The notes: generated by a model not told the origin, from the letters alone. 64,000 nt of DNA from CALUVN01 sp944323595 (GCA_963931255.1 OZ006972.1:124001-188000), one strand, 5' to 3'. Positions 1-8,109 are shown, counted from the stretch's first letter. Numbers and translations: made by a program.

Positions 1-396
1 GAACGTTTCCATGGAATTCTGATAGAACACTATGCAGGAGCATTCCCGACATGGCTGGCTCCAACACAGGTCGCAATTGTCCCTATCAGCAACGAAAAAC
101 ATGCTGACTTTGCTGAAGTTGTATACAAAAAAATGCGCGACGCCGGTATCAGAGTCAAACTTGATGACCGTTCAGAAAGTATGAATTACAAAATAAGAGA
201 AAGTCTGCAGGATAAGAAAATTCCTTATGTTGTTGTTATCGGCGATAAGGAAATTGAATCTAACGCTCTTGCGGTTCGAGCACGCGGCATAGGTCAGGTT
301 GGTACTATGGGCGTTGACGAATTCATCAACAAAATTGAAGAAGAAATCAAAGCAAGACGCGCAGACTCTTTTGCTAAAAATATGGTAAAAGCATAA
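1..396 (+). CDS. thrS: Threonine--tRNA ligase, C-terminal part (5' end outside window)
   Basis: ThrRS charges tRNA-Thr with threonine in the cytoplasm. Frame 1 is open from the first base and ends at TAA 394-396. The visible 131 residues are the end of the class II catalytic core (HYAGAFPTWLAPTQV, the motif 3 region) and the anticodon-binding domain (VAIVPIS, then KLDDRSESMNYKIRES and VVVIGDKE). These segments are typical of ThrRS; ProRS shares the fold, but the LIEHYAGAFPTWLAP wording is that of ThrRS. The gene is truncated only by the window edge. A 70-bp gap separates it from the WG-repeat gene. Confidence 0.93.
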   Translation, partial: ERFHGILIEHYAGAFPTWLAPTQVAIVPISNEKHADFAEVVYKKMRDAGIRVKLDDRSESMNYKIRESLQDKKIPYVVVIGDKEIESNALAVRARGIGQVGTMGVDEFINKIEEEIKARRADSFAKNMVKA

Positions 397-466
397 GGTT
401 ATAAGTACAAACAAGGGTGCGGATTTTCTAAATCCTGCCCTTGTTTTAATAGTTTAGGAGAATAAT

Positions 467-1336
467 ATGAAAAAGAATTTATTGATTATGGTTACAGCTC
501 TGGCTGTACTTTCCTGTACCGGAAATGCTTATGCGGTTGATGCAGCCTCTACAACCGCCGCAGGAACTGCTGCAGTTGTATCTACACTTGTGGCAAACGA
601 TGCAATGAAAGCTTCCTCAGAACCGACACCTACTAATCTTGTATCTGGAAAAACCCCGCGTTACGATGATACTATTTACAATTATTATGCGGATATAACA
701 GGTTATAAAGAAAATAACCTCTGGGGATTTAAAGATGCAGAGGGGAATATTCTTGTCAAACCAACATATAAGAATATTGAAGCTTTCAATGAAGAATTCA
801 TTAAAGTGCAGGCTAACAACAACAAATACGGATTAATAAATTTAAAAGGAAAATCAGTACTACCTGCAATTTACTCATCTATACGGGAACTTAATTCTGA
901 TTATTATATGATAAGTCAGGATTGGAAATACGGTATCACTGACGCAGATGCAAAAGTTTTAATATCTCCGCAGTATAAAAAAATTGACGATTTAAGAGAT
1001 AATTTCTTTAAAGCATGCAATGATACTGCCTGCGGTGTTGTAACATCTGCAAACAAAACTATTGTTCCTTTTAGATACGAAAATATTGATACACTCGGCG
1101 ACAAATATTTCAAAGTAAAATATGAAGGTAAATGGGGCGTTATGACCGATACAGGAAATTCTATTATTGCCTCTAAATACGACAATGTTTCAATGAGTAA
1201 TTACGGATATATTAAAATTAAATCTGATAAAAAATGGGGGGCAACAGATTCTAACGGAAAAATAGTTCTGGAACCGGAATACGGACCGTTTAGAATTAAC
1301 TGGAAACTTCGTTCACTCTATAAAAACAGTAAATAA
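467..1336 (+). CDS. Secreted WG-repeat protein
   Basis: A 289-residue protein with an N-terminal signal peptide (KK, hydrophobic core, cleavage near GNAYA, about residue 23). A short Ala/Thr-rich stretch follows, then about six WG-type repeats over residues 80-280. These alternate W/Y-G units (LWGFKDAEGN, KYGLINLKGK, KYGITDADAK, KWGVMTDTGN, KWGATDSNGK) with P-x-Y-x-x-I. WG (KWG leptospira-type) repeats form beta-rich ligand or protein binding surfaces; the partner is unknown. An SD-like AGGAG lies 7 bp before the ATG. A hairpin terminator follows the stop. Export to the periplasm or cell surface is inferred from the signal peptide. Confidence 0.85.
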   Translation: MKKNLLIMVTALAVLSCTGNAYAVDAASTTAAGTAAVVSTLVANDAMKASSEPTPTNLVSGKTPRYDDTIYNYYADITGYKENNLWGFKDAEGNILVKPTYKNIEAFNEEFIKVQANNNKYGLINLKGKSVLPAIYSSIRELNSDYYMISQDWKYGITDADAKVLISPQYKKIDDLRDNFFKACNDTACGVVTSANKTIVPFRYENIDTLGDKYFKVKYEGKWGVMTDTGNSIIASKYDNVSMSNYGYIKIKSDKKWGATDSNGKIVLEPEYGPFRINWKLRSLYKNSK

Positions 1337-1351
1337 TAAATGATTAATAAT

Positions 1352-1389
1352 AAAAAATCTTCGCTATAAAAATAGCGAAGATTTTTTTA
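1352..1389. terminator. Rho-independent terminator, probably bidirectional
   Basis: A perfect stem, AATCTTCGCTAT / ATAGCGAAGATT, encloses a 4-nt AAAA loop. It is flanked by A-runs on the left and T-runs on the right. It lies between the convergent WG-repeat and flavodiiron genes and can serve both. Confidence 0.85.
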
Positions 1390-1413
1390 GTGATTTTGCT
1401 TTTATTGACCGAA

Positions 1414-2598
1414 TTAAAGCAACCCGATGGATTTATGTTTTTCAAAAATACTTTCAGCCATAACATCAAGTTTTTTGAAATCATCTTCAGTAGGTTTACC
1501 CTTAATTTGAAGAGGTTCAACAAGATCTAATTTTAAAGGTGCAAGCATATCAGCAATTACATCAAATAATTTGCCGCCCCATCCATAAGAACCCAACAGA
1601 GTTCCGAATTTAGCTTTAGGTCTGAGAACAGCAGCAAGATATGCCACATTAACTGCCATAGGGTGAGGACCTGCAAGAACCATTGATGTTCCCAGAACAA
1701 TAGTAGCAGCATCAACTAATTGCATTGCCAGATCACCTAAATCATCGTCAACAATATCAAATTTGAATGTTTTGACACCCTTAGCTTCCAATTTTTCAGA
1801 TAAATAATCAACCATTTCTTTTGTACTGTTGTACATTGAAACATAAGGCATTACAACCAGATTTTTAGGTTCATCTGAAGTCCAGTCAGCATAAGCATCC
1901 AAAATATACTTTGGATTTGTATATACAGGACCATGGCTTGGTAAAATCATATCAACATTCATATCCTGAATCATTTTAGTATAACGTTTGCACATCATTC
2001 TAAACGGCATCATAATTTCTGCATAATAGCGTTTTGCACTCTTATAAAGTTCTTCGCTTTCCACAGCAAAAACATCGGAAAAAGTATAATGCGCACCTAA
2101 AAAGTCACATGTACAAATAACATTATCTTCTTTTATATACGTAAACATAGTATCAGGCCAGTGAACTCCCGGTGCAAATATAAATTTCAAAGTTTTATCA
2201 CCAAGAGAAACTTCTTCTCCGTCTGATATTACTCTGATTTTTTCTTCAGGTACGTGGAGCATTGATTTAATATTCTCTGCGCATTTTGGATTTGTAAGCA
2301 CAATGGCATTCGGATACTTTTCCAAAAGTGCAGGAATAGAACCTGAGTGATCCTGTTCACCATGGTTTGCTATAATATAATCAACTTTACCTATCTGATT
2401 TTCGACCAGACGTTTAATATATTCTGTAGTCTTAGGCGGATACATAGTATCAATAATTGCAGTTTTTTCACTGCCTTTTACCAGATAAGAATTGTAGCTT
2501 GTACCGTGCTCCAGGGGTATAAGTTCATCAAATATGCGTCTGTCACAATCATTCAGTCCGCAATAATAAATGTTGTTTTTAATTTCCTGAAATTTCAT
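1414..2598 (-). CDS. Flavodiiron protein (A-type flavoprotein; O2/NO reductase)
   Basis: This 394-residue flavodiiron protein detoxifies O2 (or NO) by reducing it to water (or N2O) with electrons usually delivered by rubredoxin. The N-terminal metallo-beta-lactamase-like domain carries the diiron ligands HGEQDH (about residue 80), GVHWPDT, CDFLGAH and PSHGPVY. The C-terminal flavodoxin domain begins near residue 250 (VVMPYVSMYNSTKEM, the FMN phosphate loop) and ends with LLGSYGWGGK. It is class A size, with no extra C-terminal rubredoxin or flavin reductase module. An SD (AAGGAG) precedes the ATG. It is the last gene of the perR-rubredoxin-rubrerythrin group, and rubredoxin is its natural electron donor. 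Confidence 0.93.
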   Translation of the reverse strand: MKFQEIKNNIYYCGLNDCDRRIFDELIPLEHGTSYNSYLVKGSEKTAIIDTMYPPKTTEYIKRLVENQIGKVDYIIANHGEQDHSGSIPALLEKYPNAIVLTNPKCAENIKSMLHVPEEKIRVISDGEEVSLGDKTLKFIFAPGVHWPDTMFTYIKEDNVICTCDFLGAHYTFSDVFAVESEELYKSAKRYYAEIMMPFRMMCKRYTKMIQDMNVDMILPSHGPVYTNPKYILDAYADWTSDEPKNLVVMPYVSMYNSTKEMVDYLSEKLEAKGVKTFKFDIVDDDLGDLAMQLVDAATIVLGTSMVLAGPHPMAVNVAYLAAVLRPKAKFGTLLGSYGWGGKLFDVIADMLAPLKLDLVEPLQIKGKPTEDDFKKLDVMAESIFEKHKSIGLL

Positions 2599-2621
2599 AA
2601 TGGCTCCTTTGCTTATTTATA

Positions 2622-3158
2622 TTATCTCGGTCTTTTAAAAAAGAAAACTTTTTCATTTGCGCAAACCGGACAATAATCCGGTTTTTCAGTTTGACGCAGG
2701 GCACAGCCACAGACAGAACACTCCCAATCATAAGTTCCGTCAGGATTTGGAGTTACGTCATCTGATATTGTTAATGCAAGTTTTTTGAAAGTTTTTTCGT
2801 GCTCTTGTTCAATTTTAGATACCAAATTAAATAGCTCTGCAATATGCTCAAATCCCTCATCTGCAGCAGTTTGAGCGAATTCGGGGTAAACGGTTGCCCC
2901 TTCTTGATTTTCTATGGACATAGAATCTGACATTATGTGCTTGATATCAGGATATTTGCCGTCCCAATACCATTTCATCCATATCTTGGCATGTTCTTTT
3001 TCGTTATCTGCAGCTTCAAGAAAAAATCTGCTGATATCATCGTATCCAGCCTGCTTGGCAAGCATTGAAAAAATCTGATATTTAGTACAGGTAATAGCCT
3101 CTTCTATAAAGGCTCTCCTCAAATTTTTTCTTGTAACTGATTCATGAAATTCGCTCAT
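2622..3158 (-). CDS. Rubrerythrin-like peroxidase (second copy)
   Basis: Rubrerythrins reduce hydrogen peroxide in anaerobes. The four-helix ferritin-like domain shows the E-x-x-H pairs of the diiron site (EEAITCTKY, NEKEHAKIW, KIEQEHEKTF). The C-terminal rubredoxin-like domain has CSVCG and CPVC Cys pairs, and the protein ends in FFFKRPR. I chose the ATG at 3158 (178 residues), which has AAAGGA six bases upstream; the ATG at 3164 is also possible. It differs clearly from the adjacent rubrerythrin, so this is an old duplication or two distinct subtypes. Gaps to both neighbours are short, consistent with one operon. Confidence 0.9.
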   Translation of the reverse strand: MSEFHESVTRKNLRRAFIEEAITCTKYQIFSMLAKQAGYDDISRFFLEAADNEKEHAKIWMKWYWDGKYPDIKHIMSDSMSIENQEGATVYPEFAQTAADEGFEHIAELFNLVSKIEQEHEKTFKKLALTISDDVTPNPDGTYDWECSVCGCALRQTEKPDYCPVCANEKVFFFKRPR

Positions 3159-3177
3159 TAACATCCTTTCATATTGT

Positions 3178-3717
3178 CTAATAATTTTGCGGCTTCATAT
3201 AAAAATATGCTTTTGGATGCTTACAAACAGGGCATAATTCAAGAGCATTTTCGCCCTCAAAAGTGTGACCGCAGTTGCTGCATTCCCATACAACTTTTTC
3301 TTTTTTCTCAAAAACAGTACCGTCTTTTACTGCCGCAAGTAATTTTCTGTATCTTTCTTCATGTTCTTTCTCTATCTTACCTACAAGCGTAAATAATGCG
3401 GCAATTGTGTCAAAGCCTTCTTCTTGAGCCTCTTTTGCAAATCTTGCATACATATCGGTCCACTCATAATTTTCACCGTCTGCAGCATCTTCCAAATTTT
3501 TGATAGTATCGGGAACTGCACCATCATGCAAAAGTTTAAACCAAATTTTCGCATGTTCTTTTTCATTATTTGCAGTTTCTTCAAAAATTTTACTAATCTG
3601 CACATACCCGTCTTTTTTTGCTTGAGAAGCATAGTAGGTATATTTGTTTCTTGCTTCAGATTCGCCTGCAAAAGCTGTTTTTAAATTTTGTTCTGTTTTA
3701 GAACCTCTTAATTCCAT
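3178..3717 (-). CDS. rbr: Rubrerythrin
   Basis: A classical rubrerythrin of 179 residues that scavenges hydrogen peroxide, with electrons usually supplied through rubredoxin. The N-terminal diiron domain has GESEARNKYTYYA, NNEKEHAKIWF and KIEKEHEERYRKL. The C-terminal rubredoxin-type FeS4 site is CSNCGH (about residue 145) and CPVCKHPKAYF. The ATG is preceded by AGGGG and starts 9 bp after the rubredoxin stop, so the two are very likely translated from one message. Confidence 0.93.
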   Translation of the reverse strand: MELRGSKTEQNLKTAFAGESEARNKYTYYASQAKKDGYVQISKIFEETANNEKEHAKIWFKLLHDGAVPDTIKNLEDAADGENYEWTDMYARFAKEAQEEGFDTIAALFTLVGKIEKEHEERYRKLLAAVKDGTVFEKKEKVVWECSNCGHTFEGENALELCPVCKHPKAYFYMKPQNY

Positions 3718-3725
3718 AAATACCC

Positions 3726-3863
3726 CTATTCTTCTTCAAACATATCTTTACCAACCGCACATAACGGGCAAACATAATCATCCGGCAAATCTTCAAATGC
3801 TACATTGTCGTTTTCTGCTGGATCATAGACATATCCGCAAACTGTGCATACATACTTTTTCAT
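3726..3863 (-). CDS. rd: Rubredoxin (45 aa)
   Basis: A small one-electron carrier with a single FeS4 centre. The reading frame gives 45 residues: CTVCGY near the N-terminus, Y-D-P at 13-15, a D-L-P-D-D-Y stretch, and CPLCAVGK near the C-terminus, which is canonical rubredoxin with both C-x2-C pairs. An AGGAGG SD lies 8 bp before the ATG. It sits between perR and the two rubrerythrins, with the flavodiiron gene downstream, and is the expected electron donor of both systems. It lies 12 bp downstream of perR. Confidence 0.92.
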   Translation of the reverse strand: MKKYVCTVCGYVYDPAENDNVAFEDLPDDYVCPLCAVGKDMFEEE

Positions 3864-3875
3864 AAAATACCTCCT

Positions 3876-4256
3876 TTACTTAACCTCTTTACAATCATTA
3901 CACAAACCATGAAATATTACATCATGCGACTGTATAACAAAACCTGTTTTAGATTCCGTATTTTTTACAATATCATTTGCAACATCTGGCGGAATATCAA
4001 AGACCTTTCGACATTTTGTACAGATAAAATGATAATGCTCTTCTGTATTGTGGTCATAATGTGCAGAATTTTCCAAACCGTCGATTTTCTTTATTTTACC
4101 GGCTTCAGTAAGCTGATTAAGATTACGATACAGTGTTGCAAGACTCACGGAATTATCTGATTTAGAAATTATATCATAAATATACTCTGCTGTAGGGTGG
4201 ACAACATTTTCGCACAGAGTTTGAAGCACAAGTTCCCTTTGTTTTGAGTAATTCAT
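3876..4256 (-). CDS. perR: Fur-family peroxide-responsive repressor PerR
   Basis: A Fur-family metalloregulator: N-terminal winged helix (TLYRNLNQLTEAGKI, recognition helix) and C-terminal dimer domain. The regulatory metal ligands follow the PerR pattern D-x5-H-x-H-x10-D (from HYDHNTEEHYH to VFD), corresponding to B. subtilis D85/H91/H93/D104. The last Asp, rather than Glu, goes with peroxide sensing. The structural zinc site is CTKC plus CNDC near the C-terminus. I prefer the ATG at 4256 (126 residues), which has GAGG five bases upstream; another ATG lies at 4268. It heads the rubredoxin/rubrerythrin/flavodiiron group, its expected regulon. Confidence 0.9.
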   Translation of the reverse strand: MNYSKQRELVLQTLCENVVHPTAEYIYDIISKSDNSVSLATLYRNLNQLTEAGKIKKIDGLENSAHYDHNTEEHYHFICTKCRKVFDIPPDVANDIVKNTESKTGFVIQSHDVIFHGLCNDCKEVK

Positions 4257-4272
4257 ACTATACCTCATTTAT

Positions 4273-4314
4273 GATAACAATTCTCAGTTTATAATATATG
4301 AGAATTATTGTCAA
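4273..4314 (-). promoter_or_regulatory. perR promoter overlapped by an inverted-repeat operator
   Basis: On the minus strand, TTGACA (4314-4309) is followed after 15 bp by TATAAA (4293-4288). A 14-bp imperfect inverted repeat, GATAACAATTCTCA (4273-4286) and TGAGAATTATTGTC (4299-4312), matches 12 of 14 bases. It covers the space from the -35 to just past the -10. That position suits autorepression by a Fur/PerR dimer. The sequence is Fur-box-like but not an exact B. subtilis PerR box, so the binding factor is inferred. Confidence 0.6.
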
Positions 4315-4327
4315 GTTTTGGCAAAAG

Positions 4328-5089
4328 TTAGATTACATCTTGCAAAACGGTAGTTGAATGAAATTTTTTAGGAGAATGTGATGAAATGTAATTTTTCAAA
4401 AGATTAAAGGAAACTAAGCAAATTTTTTCATTGGCTAAATCTTCATATTTGGATTTTTCATCTAAATCGCATATGGAAAGAGCTTTCAAAAAGTCACGTA
4501 GCTTATAATGCATTACAGCATTAACATGCTGCTCGGAATTGCAATTTTCACAAATAACGCCGCCATGCTTTTGTGAAAAATACATGCTCTTATTATCTAT
4601 TAAACATCCGCAAACAAGACAACGGTCAAGCTCAATTCCAAATCCTGAAACCTGCATCATTTTTAATTGGAATTTTATTACAGTCAAAATAATTTCAACT
4701 TTAGATGATGCATCAGCAATATGTTCCAGAGCCTTGTACAAAAGGGTATAAATGTCAGCAGAACAAGGGTCATCTTCAACACCGAAATTTGTTACAATTT
4801 CCGTCACATACATTGAATAGAAAATTTTATCCATGTTTTCACGTGTTTTTCTGAAAGTATTCAAAGCCTCAGCCTGACAGATAGTATCAAGATTACGACC
4901 TTTATGGAGCATAAGTTTATTGGCAACAAGCATGTCCATTCTTGCGCCTAACTTACTTTTAGTCTTTTTTACACCTTTTGCAACTCCCTTAATCAAACCT
5001 TTTTCTTTGGAATACATCACAATAATTTTATCTGATTCCGAAAGATTGTATGACTTAAGGTTGATGGCATCGGTTACGAAATTCTCCAT
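4328..5089 (-). CDS. recO: DNA repair protein RecO
   Basis: RecO anneals single strands and, with RecR and RecF, loads RecA on SSB-coated gaps. The 253-residue protein has the N-terminal OB fold opening (TDAINLKSYNLSESDKI, then GLIKGVAKGVKK), a helical middle and a CLVCG...CENC zinc finger around residues 178-202, as in most bacterial RecO. It starts 6 bp after the pilT stop, so the two are probably cotranscribed. RecR is encoded at 19.1 kb in this window. Confidence 0.92.
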   Translation of the reverse strand: MENFVTDAINLKSYNLSESDKIIVMYSKEKGLIKGVAKGVKKTKSKLGARMDMLVANKLMLHKGRNLDTICQAEALNTFRKTRENMDKIFYSMYVTEIVTNFGVEDDPCSADIYTLLYKALEHIADASSKVEIILTVIKFQLKMMQVSGFGIELDRCLVCGCLIDNKSMYFSQKHGGVICENCNSEQHVNAVMHYKLRDFLKALSICDLDEKSKYEDLANEKICLVSFNLLKNYISSHSPKKFHSTTVLQDVI

Positions 5090-5095
5090 CCCATA

Positions 5096-6190
5096 TTAAC
5101 CTTTTGTTCCGTGGAATACTCCTCTAAACATTTGTTGTAATTCGTTTTTATTATCTGAATACATAAGCGCAGTTTCTTCCGTAATGAAATCTCTTTCATA
5201 CAGTTTGTACAAAGACATATTCATTGTAATCATACTGTTGAAACCGCCTTTTTTAACGAGTTCGTAAATTTCTTCAAGCTCATCTTTTTCAATAAAATCT
5301 TTAACAGTCGGAGTAACAATAAGAACCTCACAAGCAGGAACACGACCGGAGCCGGAAGATACAGGAACCAGTTTTTGAGCAACAGTTCCCCTGAGAATTT
5401 GAGCCAGCTGTTGACGCACATAACTTCTGTCAGACGGCTCAAACATGTTAACAATTCTGTTGACTGTTTGTACAGCGTCATTTGTGTGAATTGTAGCAAA
5501 CACAAGGTGACCTGTTTCTGCAGCTTTCAGTGCTGAATTTATGGTATCTTTGTCACGAATTTCACCGATGAATACAACATCCGGATCCTGACGGAGGGCA
5601 TATTTAATACCATCAGGGAAAGACGGTGTATCAATCAAAATTTGACGCTGTGACACGATTGATTTTTTATTTGAAAAAATAAATTCAACCGGATCTTCAA
5701 TAGTAATAATATGCTTTTGATAGTTAGAATTAATATAATCAATCAAAGAAGCAATTGTTGTAGATTTACCTGAACCAGTAGGACCTGTAATTAACACAAG
5801 TCCGTTATTAAGAGTTGCAAATTGTTCAATAGATTGAGGAAGATTTAATTCAGTAACTTTTTTAATTTCATAAGGGATAGTTCTGATGACAAGAGCAGAT
5901 TTCCCGAGGCAGCGGCTGAGGTTAACCCTGAAACGCGCTACGCCTTTTATTTCGTAGGCAAAGTCCAAATCAAACAATGCATTAATTTTACCTTTTGAAT
6001 GTTTTGGAATCAAAATATCATAAGCATCAAGAATATCATCTTCTGTTAATGGGGGCATGTCTATTTTAATAATTCTACCGTCTTTACGGATTGCAGGTCT
6101 TTCATCAACCGCAAGGTGCACATCTGATGCTGCAATCGCAACTGCTTTTTTCAAAAAACTTACAATATCAAATTTACTTGTTTCGCCCAT
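5096..6190 (-). CDS. pilT: PilT-type retraction ATPase
   Basis: A hexameric secretion-superfamily ATPase that powers type IV pilus retraction. The 364-residue protein has an N-terminal PAS-like domain (DVHLAVDERPAIRKDGRI), Walker A GPTGSGKST (about residue 133), the Asp box ITIEDPVEF, Walker B LRQDPDVVFIGEIRD and the His box TGHLVFATIHTNDA. PilB-type loading ATPases are longer and carry a zinc finger, which is absent here. It matches the prepilin-like genes at 37.4 kb and at the window end. It is the first gene of a pilT-recO unit with its own promoter. Confidence 0.9.
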   Translation of the reverse strand: MGETSKFDIVSFLKKAVAIAASDVHLAVDERPAIRKDGRIIKIDMPPLTEDDILDAYDILIPKHSKGKINALFDLDFAYEIKGVARFRVNLSRCLGKSALVIRTIPYEIKKVTELNLPQSIEQFATLNNGLVLITGPTGSGKSTTIASLIDYINSNYQKHIITIEDPVEFIFSNKKSIVSQRQILIDTPSFPDGIKYALRQDPDVVFIGEIRDKDTINSALKAAETGHLVFATIHTNDAVQTVNRIVNMFEPSDRSYVRQQLAQILRGTVAQKLVPVSSGSGRVPACEVLIVTPTVKDFIEKDELEEIYELVKKGGFNSMITMNMSLYKLYERDFITEETALMYSDNKNELQQMFRGVFHGTKG

Positions 6191-6217
6191 ACTATCCTCT
6201 TCTCACTACTGATTTGA

Positions 6218-6246
6218 ATTATATCATTTTTTACAGCATAAGACAA
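6218..6246 (-). promoter_or_regulatory. Sigma-70-type promoter of pilT-recO
   Basis: TTGTCT (6246-6241) and a perfect TATAAT (6223-6218) are spaced by exactly 17 bp on the minus strand. This gives a short leader before the pilT ATG at 6190. Confidence 0.65.
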
Positions 6247-6283
6247 TAACAGTCAAAAAAACTCATAGAAATAGAGTATTTTC

Positions 6284-6307
6284 AGATGTAACAAATTTGT
6301 AACATCT
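6284..6307. repeat. 24-bp near-perfect palindrome in the pilT upstream region
   Basis: AGATGTAACAAATTTGTAACATCT is its own reverse complement except at one symmetrical base pair. It lies about 40 bp upstream of the pilT -35 element, in otherwise featureless AT-rich DNA. It could be an operator; no regulator can be named. Confidence 0.5.
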
Positions 6308-6483
6308 TAAGAAAATTAGTAAATTCATATAAACAAAAATACTTTATATAAATGTAAGGGAAATTAAAAAAGGGAAATAATGCTTACGGGAAAAATTTAA
6401 TTCTGTTTATCATTTTATATAAACGGGAATACAAAAAAGATTTTTTTATACTCTCTCTCTTAATATCCTCGTGTTTATTTAAT

Positions 6484-6514
6484 GTTGCCACTAATTCTAA
6501 TGGCAACTTTTTCT
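6484..6514 (+). terminator. Stand-alone intrinsic terminator on the + strand
   Basis: GTTGCCA and TGGCAAC form a stem around a 10-nt loop, followed by a T-rich run. No coding gene on the + strand leads into it. It may end a small RNA transcribed from the 6.3-6.48 kb region, but no clear promoter was found for one. The rest of 6.25-6.70 kb shows no coding potential. Confidence 0.5.
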
Positions 6515-6710
6515 TTTATATAAAGGATTTTAAGGAATTTGCAGGGGATACAAAAACTTCTATTTTTATCAAATGCTGCAATTTTGCTGCACTAAATTAA
6601 AAAATACCGTAAATTTACCGTAGTAAATTGTATAATAACGAGCATCATTAAAATCAATATTTTAAAGAAAAGAACAAATCATCATCTATCATAATGCTTT
6701 TTCTTTGTGC

Positions 6711-6739
6711 CACTTTCTTTTTGAGCTAAAAAGAAAGTG
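6711..6739. repeat. 12-bp perfect hairpin at the edge of the tandem array
   Basis: CACTTTCTTTTT and AAAAAGAAAGTG flank a 5-nt loop GAGCT. The hairpin ends 2 bp before the first 162-bp unit. Read in the tRNA direction it sits beyond both repeat units and could be the end of the tRNA transcript or a boundary of the inserted DNA. Confidence 0.6.
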
Positions 6740-6741
6740 AC

Positions 6742-7065
6742 CGGCGGCAACGGGATTTTGCAAAGCCGTCGTCGAGAATGGAAAATTCGAGCCGTACGGA
6801 TTTGGATGCAATGCTAACACAAAGAATTTTTAGTAAAAAATTCTTTGGTGCAAATCGCGTGCCGTCTAATCTACCATTTAATGAATGCTTTTTATAAATT
6901 TATCGGCGGCAACGGGATTTTACTAAGCCGTAGGCGAGAATGGGTAATTCGAGCCGTACGGATTTGGATGCAAAGCTAACCCAAAGAATTTTTAGTAAAA
7001 AATTCTTTGGTGCAAATCACGTGCCGTCTTATCTACCATTTAATGAATGCTTTTTATAAATTTAT
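6742..7065. repeat. Two tandem 162-bp repeats carrying copies of the tRNA-Glu 3' end
   Basis: Units 6742-6903 and 6904-7065 differ at about a dozen positions. Each begins with CGGCGGCAACGGGATTT, identical to the 3' end of the tRNA gene that starts the next period at 7066. So the array is tRNA 3' end + 145 bp, twice, and then the real tRNA. Each unit holds a perfect hairpin (AAAGAATTTTT AGT AAAAATTCTTT type) and a GCCGTACGG motif. No open reading frame is present. Confidence 0.85.
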
Positions 7066-7137
7066 CGGCGGCAACGGGATTTGAACCCGTGTCAACAGAA
7101 TGAGAATCTGCTATCCTGACCCCTAGACGATACCGCT
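7066..7137 (-). tRNA. tRNA-Glu (anticodon CUC)
   Basis: The minus strand folds as a 72-nt cloverleaf: acceptor AGCGGTA / TGCCGCC with discriminator G, D-arm GTCTAGGGGTCAGGAT, anticodon stem GCAGA / TCTGT with loop TTCTCAT (anticodon CTC), and T-arm ACGGG TTCAAAT CCCGT. Position 1 (A) does not pair with position 72 (C), and one T.G pair lies lower in the acceptor stem. CCA is not encoded. The D-arm resembles other bacterial tRNA-Glu. It lies 13 bp downstream of trxB on the same strand. Confidence 0.85.
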
Positions 7138-7150
7138 ATCGATACTTTTA

Positions 7151-8095
7151 TTATACAATCTGAGGGACATCTGTCAATGTTTCCAGATATTTAACCGCGT
7201 ATACAGCCCCGACAGCACCGTCAGCAGCCGCAGTAATCACCTGTCTGAGCGGAGTTTTACGAACATCACCCACTGCATACACTCCCTCTATAGAAGTTTT
7301 CATTGTTTCATCCGTAATAATAAAGCCGCCTGCATCCTGCTCCAATTGCCCGCTGATATTTTCGACATTAGGAACAATTCCTATGTACGGGAAAATTCCG
7401 TTAATCGCAAGATTTTTTCTCTCTTTTGTTTTTACATTTTCCAGCACTGCGGTATGAACCAAATCATCCCCGACAATTTCTTTAACAACAGTGTCCCAGA
7501 TAAATTCTAATTTTTCGTTTTTAAAAGCGCGTTCCTGAACAATTTTATCGGCTCTAAGCTCATTACGGCGATGAATCAGATATACCTTGTCCGCAAATTT
7601 TGTAAGGTACATAGCTTCTTCAACAGCAGCATTTCCGCCGCCGACAACTGCAACCGTTTTTTCTTTATAAAATGCACCGTCACAAACCGCACAATAACTT
7701 ACTCCGCGGCCTACAAATTCTTTTTCACCGGGAACACCAAGCTTCATAGGCTGAGCACCTGTTGCAATAATAATACTCTTTGCTCTGAATTCCGCATCTT
7801 TTGTCAAAACAATTTTCGGATTTGATTTCAAATCAATTTTTTCAATTTCTTGCATAGGGAATTTTTGAACGCCGAACTTATCAGCATGCTCTTCAAATTT
7901 CTCCATCAAATCATAGCCTCCGACTACGGAAAATCCAGGATAATTTTCTAACTCCAGATAATTTGACGGCTGCCCGCCAAACATGTTTATATCAACAATT
8001 GCGGTAGAAATAGCACCTCTGCTTGCATATATTCCTGCGGATAATCCTGCAGGTCCGCCGCCTAATATTACTGTATCAAATTCGTATACTTGCAT
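7151..8095 (-). CDS. trxB: Thioredoxin reductase
   Basis: A flavoenzyme that reduces thioredoxin with NADPH. The 314-residue protein has the FAD-binding GGGPAGLSAGIYASR (residue 12 on), the redox-active CAVC in SYCAVCDGAFY (about residue 135), the NAD(P)-binding VVGGGNAAVEEA and the C-terminal GVYAVGDVR FAD motif. Length and order match bacterial low-molecular-weight TrxB. An SD (GAGGT) lies 5 bp before the ATG. It may feed the thioredoxin-like pair at 26-27 kb, but that link is inference. Confidence 0.95.
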   Translation of the reverse strand: MQVYEFDTVILGGGPAGLSAGIYASRGAISTAIVDINMFGGQPSNYLELENYPGFSVVGGYDLMEKFEEHADKFGVQKFPMQEIEKIDLKSNPKIVLTKDAEFRAKSIIIATGAQPMKLGVPGEKEFVGRGVSYCAVCDGAFYKEKTVAVVGGGNAAVEEAMYLTKFADKVYLIHRRNELRADKIVQERAFKNEKLEFIWDTVVKEIVGDDLVHTAVLENVKTKERKNLAINGIFPYIGIVPNVENISGQLEQDAGGFIITDETMKTSIEGVYAVGDVRKTPLRQVITAAADGAVGAVYAVKYLETLTDVPQIV

Positions 8096-8109
8096 CTATA
8101 CCTCTTTCT

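Noticed and set aside
6742..7065. CRISPR-like array
   Set aside because: The period of 162 bp is nearly identical along its length, so it is a tandem duplication and not repeat-spacer DNA.
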